A DNA stretch of 64,000 bases from Gracilaria domingensis (GCA_022539475.1 VCMS01000001.1:1-64000); one strand, 5' to 3'. Numbered from the stretch's first letter, positions 1 to 8,898 are shown. Numbers and translations: made by a program. Notes: generated by a model from the letters alone, not told the origin.

Positions 1-1
1 C

Positions 2-535
2 GTGGAATCCAGTGACAGAGTGTTGAAAGGAGAGCCAACTGATTGGGACTGTGCAAGAGCGTCAGTACCTGAGATATGCCAATGTCGCCTGCAACTCATG
101 TCTCGTGAGGGAATGCTGGCCCATTTCGAGGATATATGTGAGACTGTGAGTGACATAGGTCTCACACATCTGTCCCATACTCCGCTATATGTTTTGGATG
201 CCGAGGAGTTTTCCTTCATTCTTGATTGTCTTCAGATGTTTCTATTGAAGGGCAAGTCGACGAAGACAAAGCAATGGAAAAGCTTTGAGGAGGTTCGAGG
301 TTTCTTTTATGATAGAGCAGTGTCTCTGTTCCGCGCGGCTAGAGCAGTGAGGAATGAACTGAACGAGGAAGAGTCCATGGAAGTGTTCCTGAAACGCGAA
401 GTCAGTCTTTCTACTCCATCGAATGAAGATGACGTTGAAGACCAGACAACAACGCAGCTGTGTATCAGTTCCTTTGGGACAAGTTGTGAACTTCAACACT
501 TTGCCGCGTGTTCGGAGCAGGACGAACTCAATTAG
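2..535 (+). CDS. Hypothetical ORF, truncated by window edge
   Basis: The ORF is open to the left edge, so the true start lies outside the window. It encodes about 177 residues, with a helical, Leu- and charge-rich stretch near residues 60-125 and a Ser/Thr/Asp-rich end. I recognise no family. It overlaps the next ORF (423-995) in another frame, and both overlapping ends are low in complexity. Either these are exons of one gene joined by splicing, or the locus has decayed. I cannot choose between the two from sequence alone. Confidence 0.35.
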   Translation: MESSDRVLKGEPTDWDCARASVPEICQCRLQLMSREGMLAHFEDICETVSDIGLTHLSHTPLYVLDAEEFSFILDCLQMFLLKGKSTKTKQWKSFEEVRGFFYDRAVSLFRAARAVRNELNEEESMEVFLKREVSLSTPSNEDDVEDQTTTQLCISSFGTSCELQHFAACSEQDELN

Positions 536-995
536 AACTGCCACGACTTCCGTTCAGAATCGATTGCGGACGATGCTCAAGGTAATTCCGCCCCCTGCAC
601 CAGTGAAGCAGTCCGTGACAAAGAGGAGGACTCCCGCTGCTGCTGCTGCAACATCTGACAGTGAAGAAGGGGAGCCGCGAAGAAGTGCACGAGAACGGGC
701 GCAGGTGAGTTATAGGGAAATCGAACACGGCCGAAATCGAGGTGCCATAGAAGTTCTGGATAGCTCTGAAGAAGAACAGCGGGCTCCGCCGAGGAAGAAA
801 CGGAGAAAGACTTTCACACAACAGATGAGATCTACTCTGAACAGCATGACACCGGATGACCTGATGTCTCAACTAAATGAACATGTGCTGAGAGGAAGGT
901 CGATGAAGGTTCAGTTCGTGGCATTGGGAGAGGGAGCGAATGCAGAGAACGCAGGCAGTTCTGCATTTGTGGATGACGAGAGCTTCTTTCTGTGA
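423..995 (+). CDS. Charged, nuclear-type hypothetical ORF
   Basis: About 190 residues, rich in Ser, Glu, Arg and Lys. An acidic stretch (DSEEGEPRRSARERAQ) is followed by another (SSEEEQ) and then a basic cluster (RKKRRK near residue 125) that resembles a nuclear localisation signal. The last third (MTPDDLMSQLNEHVLRG) looks like a short ordered helix. A strong splice-donor-like GTGAGT sits near position 706, so introns are possible here. There is no recognisable domain. The likely context is one multi-exon gene running from before position 1 to the dioxygenase-like ORF, but the exon joints are not resolved. Confidence 0.35.
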   Translation: MKMTLKTRQQRSCVSVPLGQVVNFNTLPRVRSRTNSIRTATTSVQNRLRTMLKVIPPPAPVKQSVTKRRTPAAAAATSDSEEGEPRRSARERAQVSYREIEHGRNRGAIEVLDSSEEEQRAPPRKKRRKTFTQQMRSTLNSMTPDDLMSQLNEHVLRGRSMKVQFVALGEGANAENAGSSAFVDDESFFL

Positions 996-1358
996 CAGTT
1001 CCACGGGTTGTCACCGTCGAGAAAGATGCTGCGCCAGACGATCAGCAAGAGACAGGTGGGGGTCATTTGATGACGAGTTACCTACAGCTCTTCCGGAATC
1101 TGAGGAGCACGGACTTGTTCGAGGTGACCCATATGATGGCCCACTGAACCCATCATGGTGCGGGTATGCCAGGCTGAGACCGCAGGAATGGCAAGGGAAG
1201 AACGTAATTGAGCACAAGGACCCCTGGCTCAGAGTCATTCACTTGCCGAAGGGACATAGGTCGAGCTGCTAAGTGTCTCGAATCTTAGAGATGTACACCA
1301 TCTTGTCTTTTCGCACGCTGCAAGGGCTGAACATCGCCTACGGGCGGAGACATTTGGT
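996..1358 (+). other. Unresolved stretch between charged ORF and dioxygenase-like ORF
   Basis: Short plus-strand ORFs occur in two frames (one of 110 codons at 940-1272, another open from about 998 to 1144). Both look partly protein-like and neither reaches the next gene. GT and AG dinucleotides in good context occur near 1051 and 1386. This may hold small exons or introns of the gene that continues at 1359. Confidence 0.3.
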
Positions 1359-2495
1359 ATGCAGTATCCTCGTACTCGACCGACAGGTATGGATGATGAA
1401 GAGGTGCTGTGGGTTGCTGCGAAGGAGCATGACGAATTTGGGCAAATGTTCTTCGCCCGAATGCAAGCTGAGCTAAGGCAGAATGGATATTGCGTGCTTG
1501 ATGGCTTTGCGACGGATAATGGTGTCCCTAAATGGGAGGAGTTGGAAGAAGTTCGGGAGTTCGGAGATGTGTCGGGGAAGTTGGTGGACTTCTTCGAGAA
1601 TGAGTATGGAGCGATGCCGGATATACGGAAAGGAGAGGAACAGAAGTCGTTTGTTCAAATAATCAACGATGATGAAGGATGGAAGGACGGTAGCGATGGA
1701 CCATTTGAGGGGAGAGTGATGTCGACACGTTGGGGTACGGTGGAGAAGCCGGAGGATAATGAGGAGCTCAGGTGGGTTGTAAGGTCGCGTGCTTTACTTG
1801 ATGTTCGAATGGGTACAATTGCTGCGGCTTTGGGACTATGGGACAATGAAAGGGAAGCTGTGAAGATGTACACTCCGAAAACTGGTGGTCGATTTCTGGG
1901 GACGACGAGAAAGTGCAAGCGCCAGACGCTGCACACCGACTTCAGTGGTCTGGTTACGAAGGAAACAATGAATACTGGCAACCCCGGATACTTTGTAATG
2001 GCCTCTGGGAAAGAGGGCTTTCCTCTCTGGGTGAGCGCTGGAAGCCATCAACTGGTGGGGATGAACAACCAACAGTTGCGAGTGATGTCGGAGGTGTATC
2101 CAGCGAAGAAGATAATCATCCCACCGTACTCTGTATTCGTGGGCCGTGGTGATGTGACACATGCTGGAGCAAGTGGGAAGGACAAGGTGGATAGGCCCGA
2201 GTCTATGGATTTGCTGGTTAGATACCACATGTACATGGTACCAGAGGGCTACGCACTACCTGATGCTGTTCATCGGGTGCGGGATTTCCGACCCACGTTT
2301 GTCAATGGTGACGAGGAGGAGGAGGCGGAGGATGAACTGTTGTCCGATAAGGAGGTTGGGGCGGTTGACATGGACGAAGACCAAGTGGTCGTGGAGATTG
2401 GTGTGGAAGCGGACGCCGGTAGAACCGAAGTGCTCGAGAGTAGTAGTGATGACGATTTGCCAATAATGAGGCTGCGAGCGCCTCGAAGTGGATGA
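1359..2495 (+). CDS. 2-oxoglutarate/Fe(II) dioxygenase-like protein
   Basis: 378 codons. The central part reads as a double-stranded beta-helix oxygenase. The iron facial triad candidates are His192 and Asp194 (LHTDFSG) and His268 (GDVTHAGASG), and Arg288 (LLVRYHMYM) is placed to bind the 2-oxoglutarate carboxylate. H-x-D, then about 74 residues to His and 20 to Arg, lies between the spacing of phytanoyl-CoA-hydroxylase-like and TET/JBP-like enzymes. The substrate is unknown. The last 60 residues are highly acidic (DEEEEAEDE, SSSDDD), as in nuclear proteins. A second in-frame Met at 1389 (MDDEEVLW) is an alternative start, or the ORF may be a last exon of the charged ORFs upstream. The fold is inferred from motifs only. 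Confidence 0.6.
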   Translation: MQYPRTRPTGMDDEEVLWVAAKEHDEFGQMFFARMQAELRQNGYCVLDGFATDNGVPKWEELEEVREFGDVSGKLVDFFENEYGAMPDIRKGEEQKSFVQIINDDEGWKDGSDGPFEGRVMSTRWGTVEKPEDNEELRWVVRSRALLDVRMGTIAAALGLWDNEREAVKMYTPKTGGRFLGTTRKCKRQTLHTDFSGLVTKETMNTGNPGYFVMASGKEGFPLWVSAGSHQLVGMNNQQLRVMSEVYPAKKIIIPPYSVFVGRGDVTHAGASGKDKVDRPESMDLLVRYHMYMVPEGYALPDAVHRVRDFRPTFVNGDEEEEAEDELLSDKEVGAVDMDEDQVVVEIGVEADAGRTEVLESSSDDDLPIMRLRAPRSG

Positions 2496-2795
2496 GAATG
2501 AGATGATTAGTAAATTATGTGTGTCTTGCGAGTATTAAGAGTAGTATACTATTACAAGGCTATACATATGAACATAGAAAAGGTGCGGCAGGCTGGTAAT
2601 TGAACAAATGTCATACGTCTTTGGTCCAGTTGCGTCTAATTGCAACATGCCAAATGCTCGGTATCGTTAACATCATTGGTGGCACCATTCAATTCGCAAT
2701 TGAACATGTAGCGTCCTAACACTTCTGAAACTGCACTTAAGGTTGCTTTTAAGAGAAGTATATGCAGTTCCTGTCTATGCGGTACTTGTGGCAGT
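2496..2795. other. Intergenic, no feature seen
   Basis: About 300 bp of AT-richer DNA holding the 3' flank of the dioxygenase-like gene and the presumed promoter of the HAD-like gene at 2796. No repeat or RNA gene is visible. Confidence 0.5.
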
Positions 2796-3656
2796 ATGGT
2801 GACTGTATCAGGAAAAATGGCAGAGGAACAGAGAGACTTGGCGGAAATTTCACCAAATACCTTGTCTAAGTTCATATATGCCAATGGTTACGGTATATTA
2901 AGTTCCGTTGATGGAACGTTGAGAAGAGAAGGAGAGTCAATTCCAGAAGAAGTTGTGAAGTGTATGAAGTTCATTGACGAACGTGTTGGTTTCGGACTTG
3001 TCACAGGGGGTGATGTGGGCGACGTGGAGGGGAAAATGGAAGGACTCGGAGACTATAAGTTTGGTGTCTCGGCGAATCATGGAGCTTTCATGCGTTTCTC
3101 TGACGAGAGGGAAATTAAGGGTGCATTCAATGATCACACCCTTGACCACACTGTTGACGGACTACTGCTCCTGGCAAGGGATTTGAATAGGAGGCATGGT
3201 ATTGTGAATGATGATGACAAGGGGTTCGTGGAGACCAGAAGTGATAGTGGCCTTCCCAATTTCGTGTACAACAAACTGTGGCAGTGGAAAGAAGAAGTGG
3301 ATTCTGCTATTGGGGACCTGTTGCAGAAGATGGATGCGTTTGTTATCTATCCCGGCGATAAAAGTTGCGAAATTGTGGACAAGCGATACACAAAAGGAAG
3401 CGGAGGAGAAAATCTTGTGGATAATGAACCGAGATTTATTGATACGGATGACGTCGTGACGTTCGGAAGTGCTTTGAGCGACGGGCCTTTGCATGAGGTA
3501 GGCGTGTACGGCGTTCACGTCAAAGAAGATTGTATCCCGCGTGGAGTACACAACCTGTTCGAAAGCGTGGAGGATGTACATTCGACAATTATGTTGGTGG
3601 CTCTGTTGTACGGCTACGAGGAAAAGCAGCACGATAAAAACCACCATGAATCATAG
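2796..3656 (+). CDS. HAD-family phosphatase paralogue lacking the nucleophile (probable pseudoenzyme)
   Basis: 286 codons; a second Met at 2817 gives 279 residues and aligns better with the paralogue at 3709-4581. HAD motif I, normally DxDGT, reads SVDGT here: Ser37 replaces the Asp that is phosphorylated during catalysis, while Asp39 is kept. The TGR loop that follows in the paralogue is TGG, and the C-terminal metal motif FGNASND is FGSALSD. The Lys motif region (RYTKGSG) and the cap regions persist, and the frame is open over its full length. It is convergent with its paralogue across a 52-bp gap. From family knowledge, loss of the nucleophile should abolish phosphatase activity. A binding or regulatory role, or early decay, are both possible. 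Confidence 0.75.
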   Translation: MVTVSGKMAEEQRDLAEISPNTLSKFIYANGYGILSSVDGTLRREGESIPEEVVKCMKFIDERVGFGLVTGGDVGDVEGKMEGLGDYKFGVSANHGAFMRFSDEREIKGAFNDHTLDHTVDGLLLLARDLNRRHGIVNDDDKGFVETRSDSGLPNFVYNKLWQWKEEVDSAIGDLLQKMDAFVIYPGDKSCEIVDKRYTKGSGGENLVDNEPRFIDTDDVVTFGSALSDGPLHEVGVYGVHVKEDCIPRGVHNLFESVEDVHSTIMLVALLYGYEEKQHDKNHHES

Positions 3657-3708
3657 AAGGGTATTGAGATATATACGACACTTTTATTACTGAGATCTCA
3701 TATCATAG

Positions 3709-4581
3709 CTAAGTATTACAGGCATCGTAGCACTGGAAACAAATTCCAAGAGCATTTCTAAACCATTGACACTTGCATTTTCTGTACCCGTACAGTTCTG
3801 CCACCCTTCTGATGGTCTCATGCACGTCCTCCACCCCATCAACAAGATATGTTACCGCTGGTGGAGGGTCGTCTCCCTTCACATGAACTGCGAGGGTTGC
3901 CATTTCATATAGAGGACCATCATTGGAAGCATTCCCGAAAGCAACGATTAAATGTGTGTCGAACTGGGGGTCGTTTTCAACCAAGGCTAGCGCCCCACTA
4001 TTTTTCGTGAAACGAATGTCCCCTATGTCACAGTTTTCATCTTGAGGGTACGCAACCAGGTTCGGAAAGGATGTCAACACTTTTGAAATACCGGAGTTAA
4101 CTTCTGTTTTCCACTTCGACAGTCCATTGTACGTGAAGTTAGGGAGTCCACTGTCTTTTCTAGTGCTCACCACTGCTTGTTGACGCTCTTCGTGAAGTCC
4201 GTGCGATTCATTTAAGGAGAGTGCAAGTCTCTCAAGTTCGGCTGCACATCTTTCGTAACCTTCCCTGTCAAGGTCCTGATCAATTTCGGTACCATTGGAT
4301 AATCTCACCCGTGCGCCTTGGTTTCCAGAGATGCCAAAAGTGTAGCCACCCAGGTGCTCCATGAAACTCTCGGCATCCTCTATATCTCGCCCAGTAGCAA
4401 TTCCGAAACCAACGCGTGCGTTGATGTACTTCATGCATTTGACTGTTTCGGCAGGAATGTTCTCCCCAGCTCTTTTCAGAGTACCGTCAACATCACTAAT
4501 CACGGCGTAGCCATTTTCGAATATTTCGTTAGCCAGCTGCTGAGGAGTTACTTCTTGGGCTCTAACTTCTGAGTTATACAT
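3709..4581 (-). CDS. HAD-superfamily (type IIB-like) sugar-phosphate-type phosphatase
   Basis: 290 residues from the Met at 4581 (MYNSEVRAQE). The frame stays open to 4680, but those 33 extra residues are Ile-rich and unlike the paralogue, so I prefer the inner start. Motif I is ISDVDGTL with Asp30 (nucleophile) and Asp32 (acid/base). A TGRD loop follows. RFTKNSG supplies the motif III Lys, and FGNASNDGPL is the C-terminal Mg-binding motif. The central C2-type cap places it with the Cof, sucrose-phosphate and mannosyl-phosphoglycerate phosphatase group of HAD hydrolases. The substrate cannot be named. The C-terminus ends in a Cys/Trp-rich extension absent from the paralogue. The gene is arranged tail-to-tail with that paralogue (2796-3656). 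Confidence 0.8.
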   Translation of the reverse strand: MYNSEVRAQEVTPQQLANEIFENGYAVISDVDGTLKRAGENIPAETVKCMKYINARVGFGIATGRDIEDAESFMEHLGGYTFGISGNQGARVRLSNGTEIDQDLDREGYERCAAELERLALSLNESHGLHEERQQAVVSTRKDSGLPNFTYNGLSKWKTEVNSGISKVLTSFPNLVAYPQDENCDIGDIRFTKNSGALALVENDPQFDTHLIVAFGNASNDGPLYEMATLAVHVKGDDPPPAVTYLVDGVEDVHETIRRVAELYGYRKCKCQWFRNALGICFQCYDACNT

Positions 4582-5208
4582 GTTTTGAAAGCTTTCGAAA
4601 GGGTTCGTTTTGCAAATGGGTATGGGTATACGAATGAGAAGGATGTGATTGATGTTCACAAGGTGTTTCGTAGTATACAAAGAGTCTAAGAACGACCATA
4701 TACGGGTATTGTAGTACTGTTTTAAAACGTTACTAGGAGGAGAAGTTTTTGCATCGATTTGAAGTAAAGAAAGGATGATTTAGTCATAAATTATATGTAC
4801 GGGTTGAAGTGGGTAAAGAAAACTGTAAATATCTTTAACATGAGCTTAGAAATCAAGAAGAGTAAAACAACCTCCATTATGGGTTGAAACCCATAAAAGG
4901 TTTACCTTACTTTATACGGGTGCCCCAAGTATTGCAAAGGCTTAGTTCTTCAGAAATATCACAATTTTTGTACTTGTTTCGTTACTAGTATCGTGCACTT
5001 TAATGATATGGAATGACCATTTTCTATCTAGCAAAGTCTTAGCGAAGTATTAGTGATAAGGGATGTAGGATTTAAAGGGGCATATTTGAACCACAGAAGG
5101 ACGAACAATATAAGTAATGTAATAGGAACAGGTCATTTCGATAAAGTAACTTTTATGTTTAACTATCTCTAAAAGGTTTACAACACCGAAAAGTCATGTG
5201 TTCTAACC
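4582..5208. other. AT-rich intergenic region
   Basis: Upstream of the minus-strand HAD gene and downstream of the minus-strand reductase gene. It is AT-rich, with no long ORF and no RNA gene that I can recognise. It presumably holds the HAD gene promoter. Confidence 0.5.
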
Positions 5209-6111
5209 TCAAAGCTGGGGGAATGGGGAGGGGGATAACTTTTCCTTAACAACGTTGACGTAGTTTGTATGAAAAGGAGCGGGGTCACCGCCTACAATGT
5301 TTCTTTTTTGGCGGGAAAAGTCGTAGAAGTACGCGTTCCTAAACTGAAAGTCGGAGAAAGAAGTAGGGAAGCCAATGAGAGTTTTCCCATATGCAAGAAG
5401 TCGCCCAACGGTCTCTTCCAGGTTGAAAGTAGTACCTGTCTTAAGCGAAACTATCTTCAACAGCTCTTTCATTATTGTGAGCACAACCGTACTGCACTCC
5501 GTAGCGACTACGTCCATAGGAATGAGACCTTTTGAGGCCCCGACGATGTTGAACGCTGATAGCCACACGAGCTTCTCATAATAGCTTACGAGAAATGTGT
5601 CTTCGTCGACAACCCCGCAAGTGAGACCCATAGACCTAAACCTGTCTGCAACGTTGGAGGCCCACTTTCCTGTTGCGACAGTGAGACCATCCGGACTTTG
5701 AGGAGTGACACCATCCTGCGGAGCTGCGTTTCTTGAGGGGACACCAACGTATAGGACAACTTTTGAACATTTGTCCACACCGAGCTTCGAAAGCAATGGT
5801 ATGATGTCTCCATTCTGGAAGAAAACGAGATTCTCTCTGAGCGAATAAGGGCAAGCCTGAATTACGGTCTCCAGGGTGTTCGTTCTTCCACAAACTAGTA
5901 TCGGTACATCAGAAAGATGAGAGGTAGCAGCCATGCTGCAGAATTCGTGTGCGGAAATGACCGTATCTTCTTCGTTCGCCAGCATGGTACCTATACGCCC
6001 CCTTCCAACAATAACGGCCCGAGTCCTTCGGGCGGGAGATGAGGCCTGAGGGACGTCAGAGTATCTGGGACTCGGAGGCGGAGTCGGAGGCATGTCGGAC
6101 TGGGAGTTCAT
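5209..6111 (-). CDS. Ketopantoate reductase-like (ApbA/PanE fold) oxidoreductase
   Basis: 300 residues from the Met at 6111 (MNSQSDMPPTPPPSP). The frame is open to 6312, but the extra part is Ser/His/Tyr-rich and probably 5' leader. A Rossmann NADP-binding motif lies at residues 33-44 (VIVGRGRIGTML). ILVCGRTNTLETVI and NLVFFQNGD at 94-102 resemble the second and third strands of ketopantoate reductases. EKLVWLSAFNIVGA has the catalytic-type Lys180 and Asn188 at the expected eight-residue spacing, but the Asn usually found four residues after the Lys is Leu. The all-alpha C-terminal half follows. Known members reduce 2-dehydropantoate to pantoate with NADPH in CoA synthesis. The changed active site makes another 2-oxoacid or a non-catalytic role possible. 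Confidence 0.65.
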   Translation of the reverse strand: MNSQSDMPPTPPPSPRYSDVPQASSPARRTRAVIVGRGRIGTMLANEEDTVISAHEFCSMAATSHLSDVPILVCGRTNTLETVIQACPYSLRENLVFFQNGDIIPLLSKLGVDKCSKVVLYVGVPSRNAAPQDGVTPQSPDGLTVATGKWASNVADRFRSMGLTCGVVDEDTFLVSYYEKLVWLSAFNIVGASKGLIPMDVVATECSTVVLTIMKELLKIVSLKTGTTFNLEETVGRLLAYGKTLIGFPTSFSDFQFRNAYFYDFSRQKRNIVGGDPAPFHTNYVNVVKEKLSPSPFPQL

Positions 6112-6508
6112 TGCAAGTGTTCGATTGTTTTTGTGTGACGATAAAAAGGGAAGATGGGGCGGAGAACTGCTGGGGTAAAGAGTGATACGTAAGTACAAAC
6201 GGTTGGGAAGCGCAGAACGGGAACATGGTTCACTTTGTGAAAGTGAGCGAAATGTATGATATGTGATTGTACTGAATGAATGATAGGCCTTGTATGAGAC
6301 GACAAGCCACAAAGTGTGATGATGTTTTATGAAAGGTAGGTGGAACAGTAGAAAGTGTGCAATGAATGAAACTGATTTCGAACCTGAGTTGTAAAGTAGT
6401 TGTAAAGTACGATTTACGGGGAGCTTGAATACAGGATGAAAGGAGCCATTTTGGCTTCATAAATGAGGTGAACGGGTTTTATAGCTTCACTCGGATTGCC
6501 ATAATTAA
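6112..6508. other. Presumed reductase promoter and 5' leader
   Basis: Holds the upstream region of the minus-strand reductase-like gene. The frame stays open to 6312, but its composition is not protein-like. No other feature is seen. Confidence 0.4.
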
Positions 6509-6829
6509 AAGGATGGAGTTGGATTGCGCCCGAATACGTCTATAAAGGTCGTAGAAGCACTTATGAAGGAAGGAGTTGTAGACATGTTATTGTTGATGAC
6601 GGTGGAGCCAGGGTTTGGAGGACAGGCGTTTATGGAGGGTGTTCTTGATAAGGTGCGACATGCAAGGGAGTTGTACCCAAGAATAGGGATACAGGTGGAT
6701 GGAGGTATTGGACTGAGTACTGTGAAAGCAGTAGTGAAGGCCGGTGCAAACATTTCAGTTGCAGGATCTGCCATCTTTGGCTCGAGTAACCCAGCTCATG
6801 TCATAGCTGGTTTTCGAAAGGTTGGTTAG
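6509..6829 (+). pseudogene. 3' fragment of ribulose-phosphate 3-epimerase
   Basis: About 106 codons match the C-terminal half of ribulose-5-phosphate 3-epimerase, the Calvin and pentose-phosphate enzyme. The signature MTVEPGFGGQAF, the IQVDGGI strand with the catalytic Asp, and VAGSAIFGS, the phosphate-binding loop near the end, are all intact. The N-terminal half is absent: the two metal-binding His and the first catalytic Asp of the barrel are missing, and a stop codon lies just upstream in frame. No ATG opens the ORF. It is probably a truncated duplicate of a gene elsewhere. An upstream exon spliced at the AG at 6510-6511 is the alternative, but I see no candidate in the preceding 400 bp. 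Confidence 0.75.
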
Positions 6830-6894
6830 AGATAGTAGCATAAATTTATTGTTTATTACATTGTTACCTTTACGTGTTATCACGACTATATTCT

Positions 6895-7250
6895 CCGTCT
6901 CCATTGGAGATGTATTTCTCTTGTATGACAACCGGGAAAGGATGTGAGAGAACATAAATATATCCCCAGTGGACGCTGAGAGGGAGGATGAACTACTCTA
7001 CGTGCTATCATTGTTACCCATCCGGTGTCGAGTGGTGACATATTCTTTTTTTGTCACAACCCACAAAGGATGTGACGGAAGAAGAACATGCCCCAAGTCG
7101 AGACAGAGGGTGAGCAACTCTAAGTACAATCACTAGTCCCTAGCTTGCCTCCACTGGCAATATCTTCCTGTTTTGCTATAACCATCGAGTGGGGTTATGG
7201 TGGAAGAGAAAAATATCGCCGGTCGAGGCGAGGTGGGTGGGGACTATGTG
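6895..7250. repeat. Three decayed tandem repeats of about 120 bp
   Basis: Three successive blocks (about 6895-7015, 7016-7135, 7136-7250) share the same order of elements: a pyrimidine-rich start, a dyad (GTCACA...TGTGAC in block 2, ATAACC...GGTTAT in block 3), a purine-rich GGAAGAGAA-like run, then a GTCGAGRC-like end. The dyad sequence differs between blocks while pairing is kept in blocks 2 and 3. This may be promoter or leader material of the ORF starting at 7463. Boundaries are approximate. Confidence 0.4.
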
Positions 7251-7462
7251 AAGAGGGGACAGAGAGATGGCGCTTAAATAGTGGAAGGTGCGGAGGTGTA
7301 CAGTGGATGTTTTGGCGGGAAATGGGATGAGGGAAACAGGGACAATCATGGTGCTGGATATAGCCCGTGTGGTTGGACAGTGGGGGTGGACAGCACAGTT
7401 TAGCTCGATTGCACTGTATCGCAGCGGAAACTTCGATCCAACTACTACTTCTTCTTCTGAAT

Positions 7463-8392
7463 ATGTCGAACGGATACGTGAAGGATGAGGAGCTGTGGGT
7501 GCTGTTGGAGGGGAAGGAGGTAGCGCAGACGCCGTCACCAAAGCGGGAAGAGGACGTGATTACGGCGGCTGGTCGGATGTCGCAGAAGAAGGAAGTGGCT
7601 GAGGAAGGAAAGAAGTGTGAGGCGAGGAGAGGGGATGGTGATGAGGTGGAGAAGGGGGTAGAATTGGAGGTGGAGGGGGTCGCAATGGAGAGAAGGGGTG
7701 CGGTGCATCTGAGTCAGTTAGAGGTTGGAGACCAGATAGAGAGTGGGGGCGGAGAGGGTGACAGGGAGATGCGGTTTGTGGGGGAGATGAAGGCGAGGGT
7801 GGGGATGTTGGGGTTGGTGATGAAGGAGCAACTGGACGATGGAATTGTGGAGATTGTAACGGAAATGGGCGGTGTGGTGCTGAGTGGGGGTGGTAGTGGT
7901 GTTTCGGTTGAGGCGATTTCGAGCTTGCGGAATTCGTTGTCGGTATTGGGAGTGGAGATGAGAAATCATGTGTATGGGATAGTGGAGTGTGCGGGAAGGG
8001 AGGTTGGAGAGTTGCGGGAGGAGAATAGGGTTCTGAACGAGAGGTTGGACCTGCTGGAGAAGGAGGTGAAGGAGCTGTGCAAGAGGCAAAGATTGGTGGA
8101 AGAGGAGAGGGTGAAAGGAGGTGTGGAGGGAAAGACGGAGAAGGGAAGTGTGGGAAGGGTGGCGGTGCAGAAGGGGTCTCCTGTGACACCGAAGACAAAG
8201 GGTGGTGGGGTTGGGGATGGGAAGAGCCGTCTGAAGAAGAGGCGTAAGGAGATGAAGAAGGTGGTGGAGGAGGTGCCGCGGGAGGGAGTGGGAGCTCCGG
8301 TGGTGACTGGGTTTAGGAGTGCGGCGGAGGTAGCGCGGACTGCGAAGGGGATTCTGAGGGGACAGGAGGAGAGAAGGATGGGAGGGATTTGA
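7463..8392 (+). CDS. Coiled-coil hypothetical protein, purine-rich gene
   Basis: 309 residues from the Met at 7463 (MSNGYVKDEELW). The frame is open further upstream, but that part is not protein-like. The coding strand is extremely G- and A-rich, giving a Glu/Lys/Gly/Val/Arg-rich protein. Residues about 130-235 have heptad-like Leu/Val spacing (VGELREENRVLNERLDLLEK), suggesting a coiled coil. The C-terminal third is basic (KKRRKEMKK), as in nucleic-acid-binding tails. No domain is recognised. It lies 0.5 kb upstream of the Gypsy pol ORF, and a gag-like protein of that element cannot be excluded, but I see no zinc knuckle and no protease motif. Confidence 0.4.
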   Translation: MSNGYVKDEELWVLLEGKEVAQTPSPKREEDVITAAGRMSQKKEVAEEGKKCEARRGDGDEVEKGVELEVEGVAMERRGAVHLSQLEVGDQIESGGGEGDREMRFVGEMKARVGMLGLVMKEQLDDGIVEIVTEMGGVVLSGGGSGVSVEAISSLRNSLSVLGVEMRNHVYGIVECAGREVGELREENRVLNERLDLLEKEVKELCKRQRLVEEERVKGGVEGKTEKGSVGRVAVQKGSPVTPKTKGGGVGDGKSRLKKRRKEMKKVVEEVPREGVGAPVVTGFRSAAEVARTAKGILRGQEERRMGGI

Positions 8393-8898
8393 AGCCGTTT
8401 TGGGGCGAGGCGGGTATACGAGAAGGGGGAGAGTTGTGCACCTGACTTCTACAAAATGAACGCGTGATGGGCGAGAAATGCGTAAATAGCGGGGGTGGTG
8501 TGGACTGGGAAGAAGTGATGGATGATTGAGGTGGGATGAGTTGCGATTGGCATTGCAACATGGGAGAAAATGGAAACGCAAACTAGCACGAGTGCAGTTT
8601 TGAGAGAGGGTCGCGGAAAAGAGTGAATGGGGTGGTGCGGCGAAGTAGAACCTCTACAAAAACTAGGGGACCCAAGCACTAAACTGCGCGAAATGGAATT
8701 TAATATTCCAAAATTTCTTAATTTTTTGAGTGCCAGCCTCTGCTACCCCCTCGCGCGCCCCAAATAGCCCCAAAACTAGCTTAGTTTCCAAAGCGAACAG
8801 ACTATATTCCACTTTGCAGAACACAGACGGTTGAGAACCCTCCCACCGAAGAGGTTGAAGACCGAGAAGCAGCGCAGTCGGCCCTTCTGGCGGCAAAG
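8393..8898. other. Intergenic, left flank of Gypsy pol
   Basis: No gag or protease signature and no LTR-like direct repeat with the right flank (11581-11824) is visible. The left end of the retroelement cannot be placed. Confidence 0.4.

Noticed and set aside
7560-8581. Pro/Ser/His-rich minus-strand ORFs of 212 and 287 codons
   Set aside because: Complement of the purine-rich ORF; composition is forced by the pyrimidine-rich strand.
8393-8898. LTR for the Gypsy pol element
   Set aside because: I compared both flanks of the pol ORF by eye and found no direct repeat, so no LTR is claimed.
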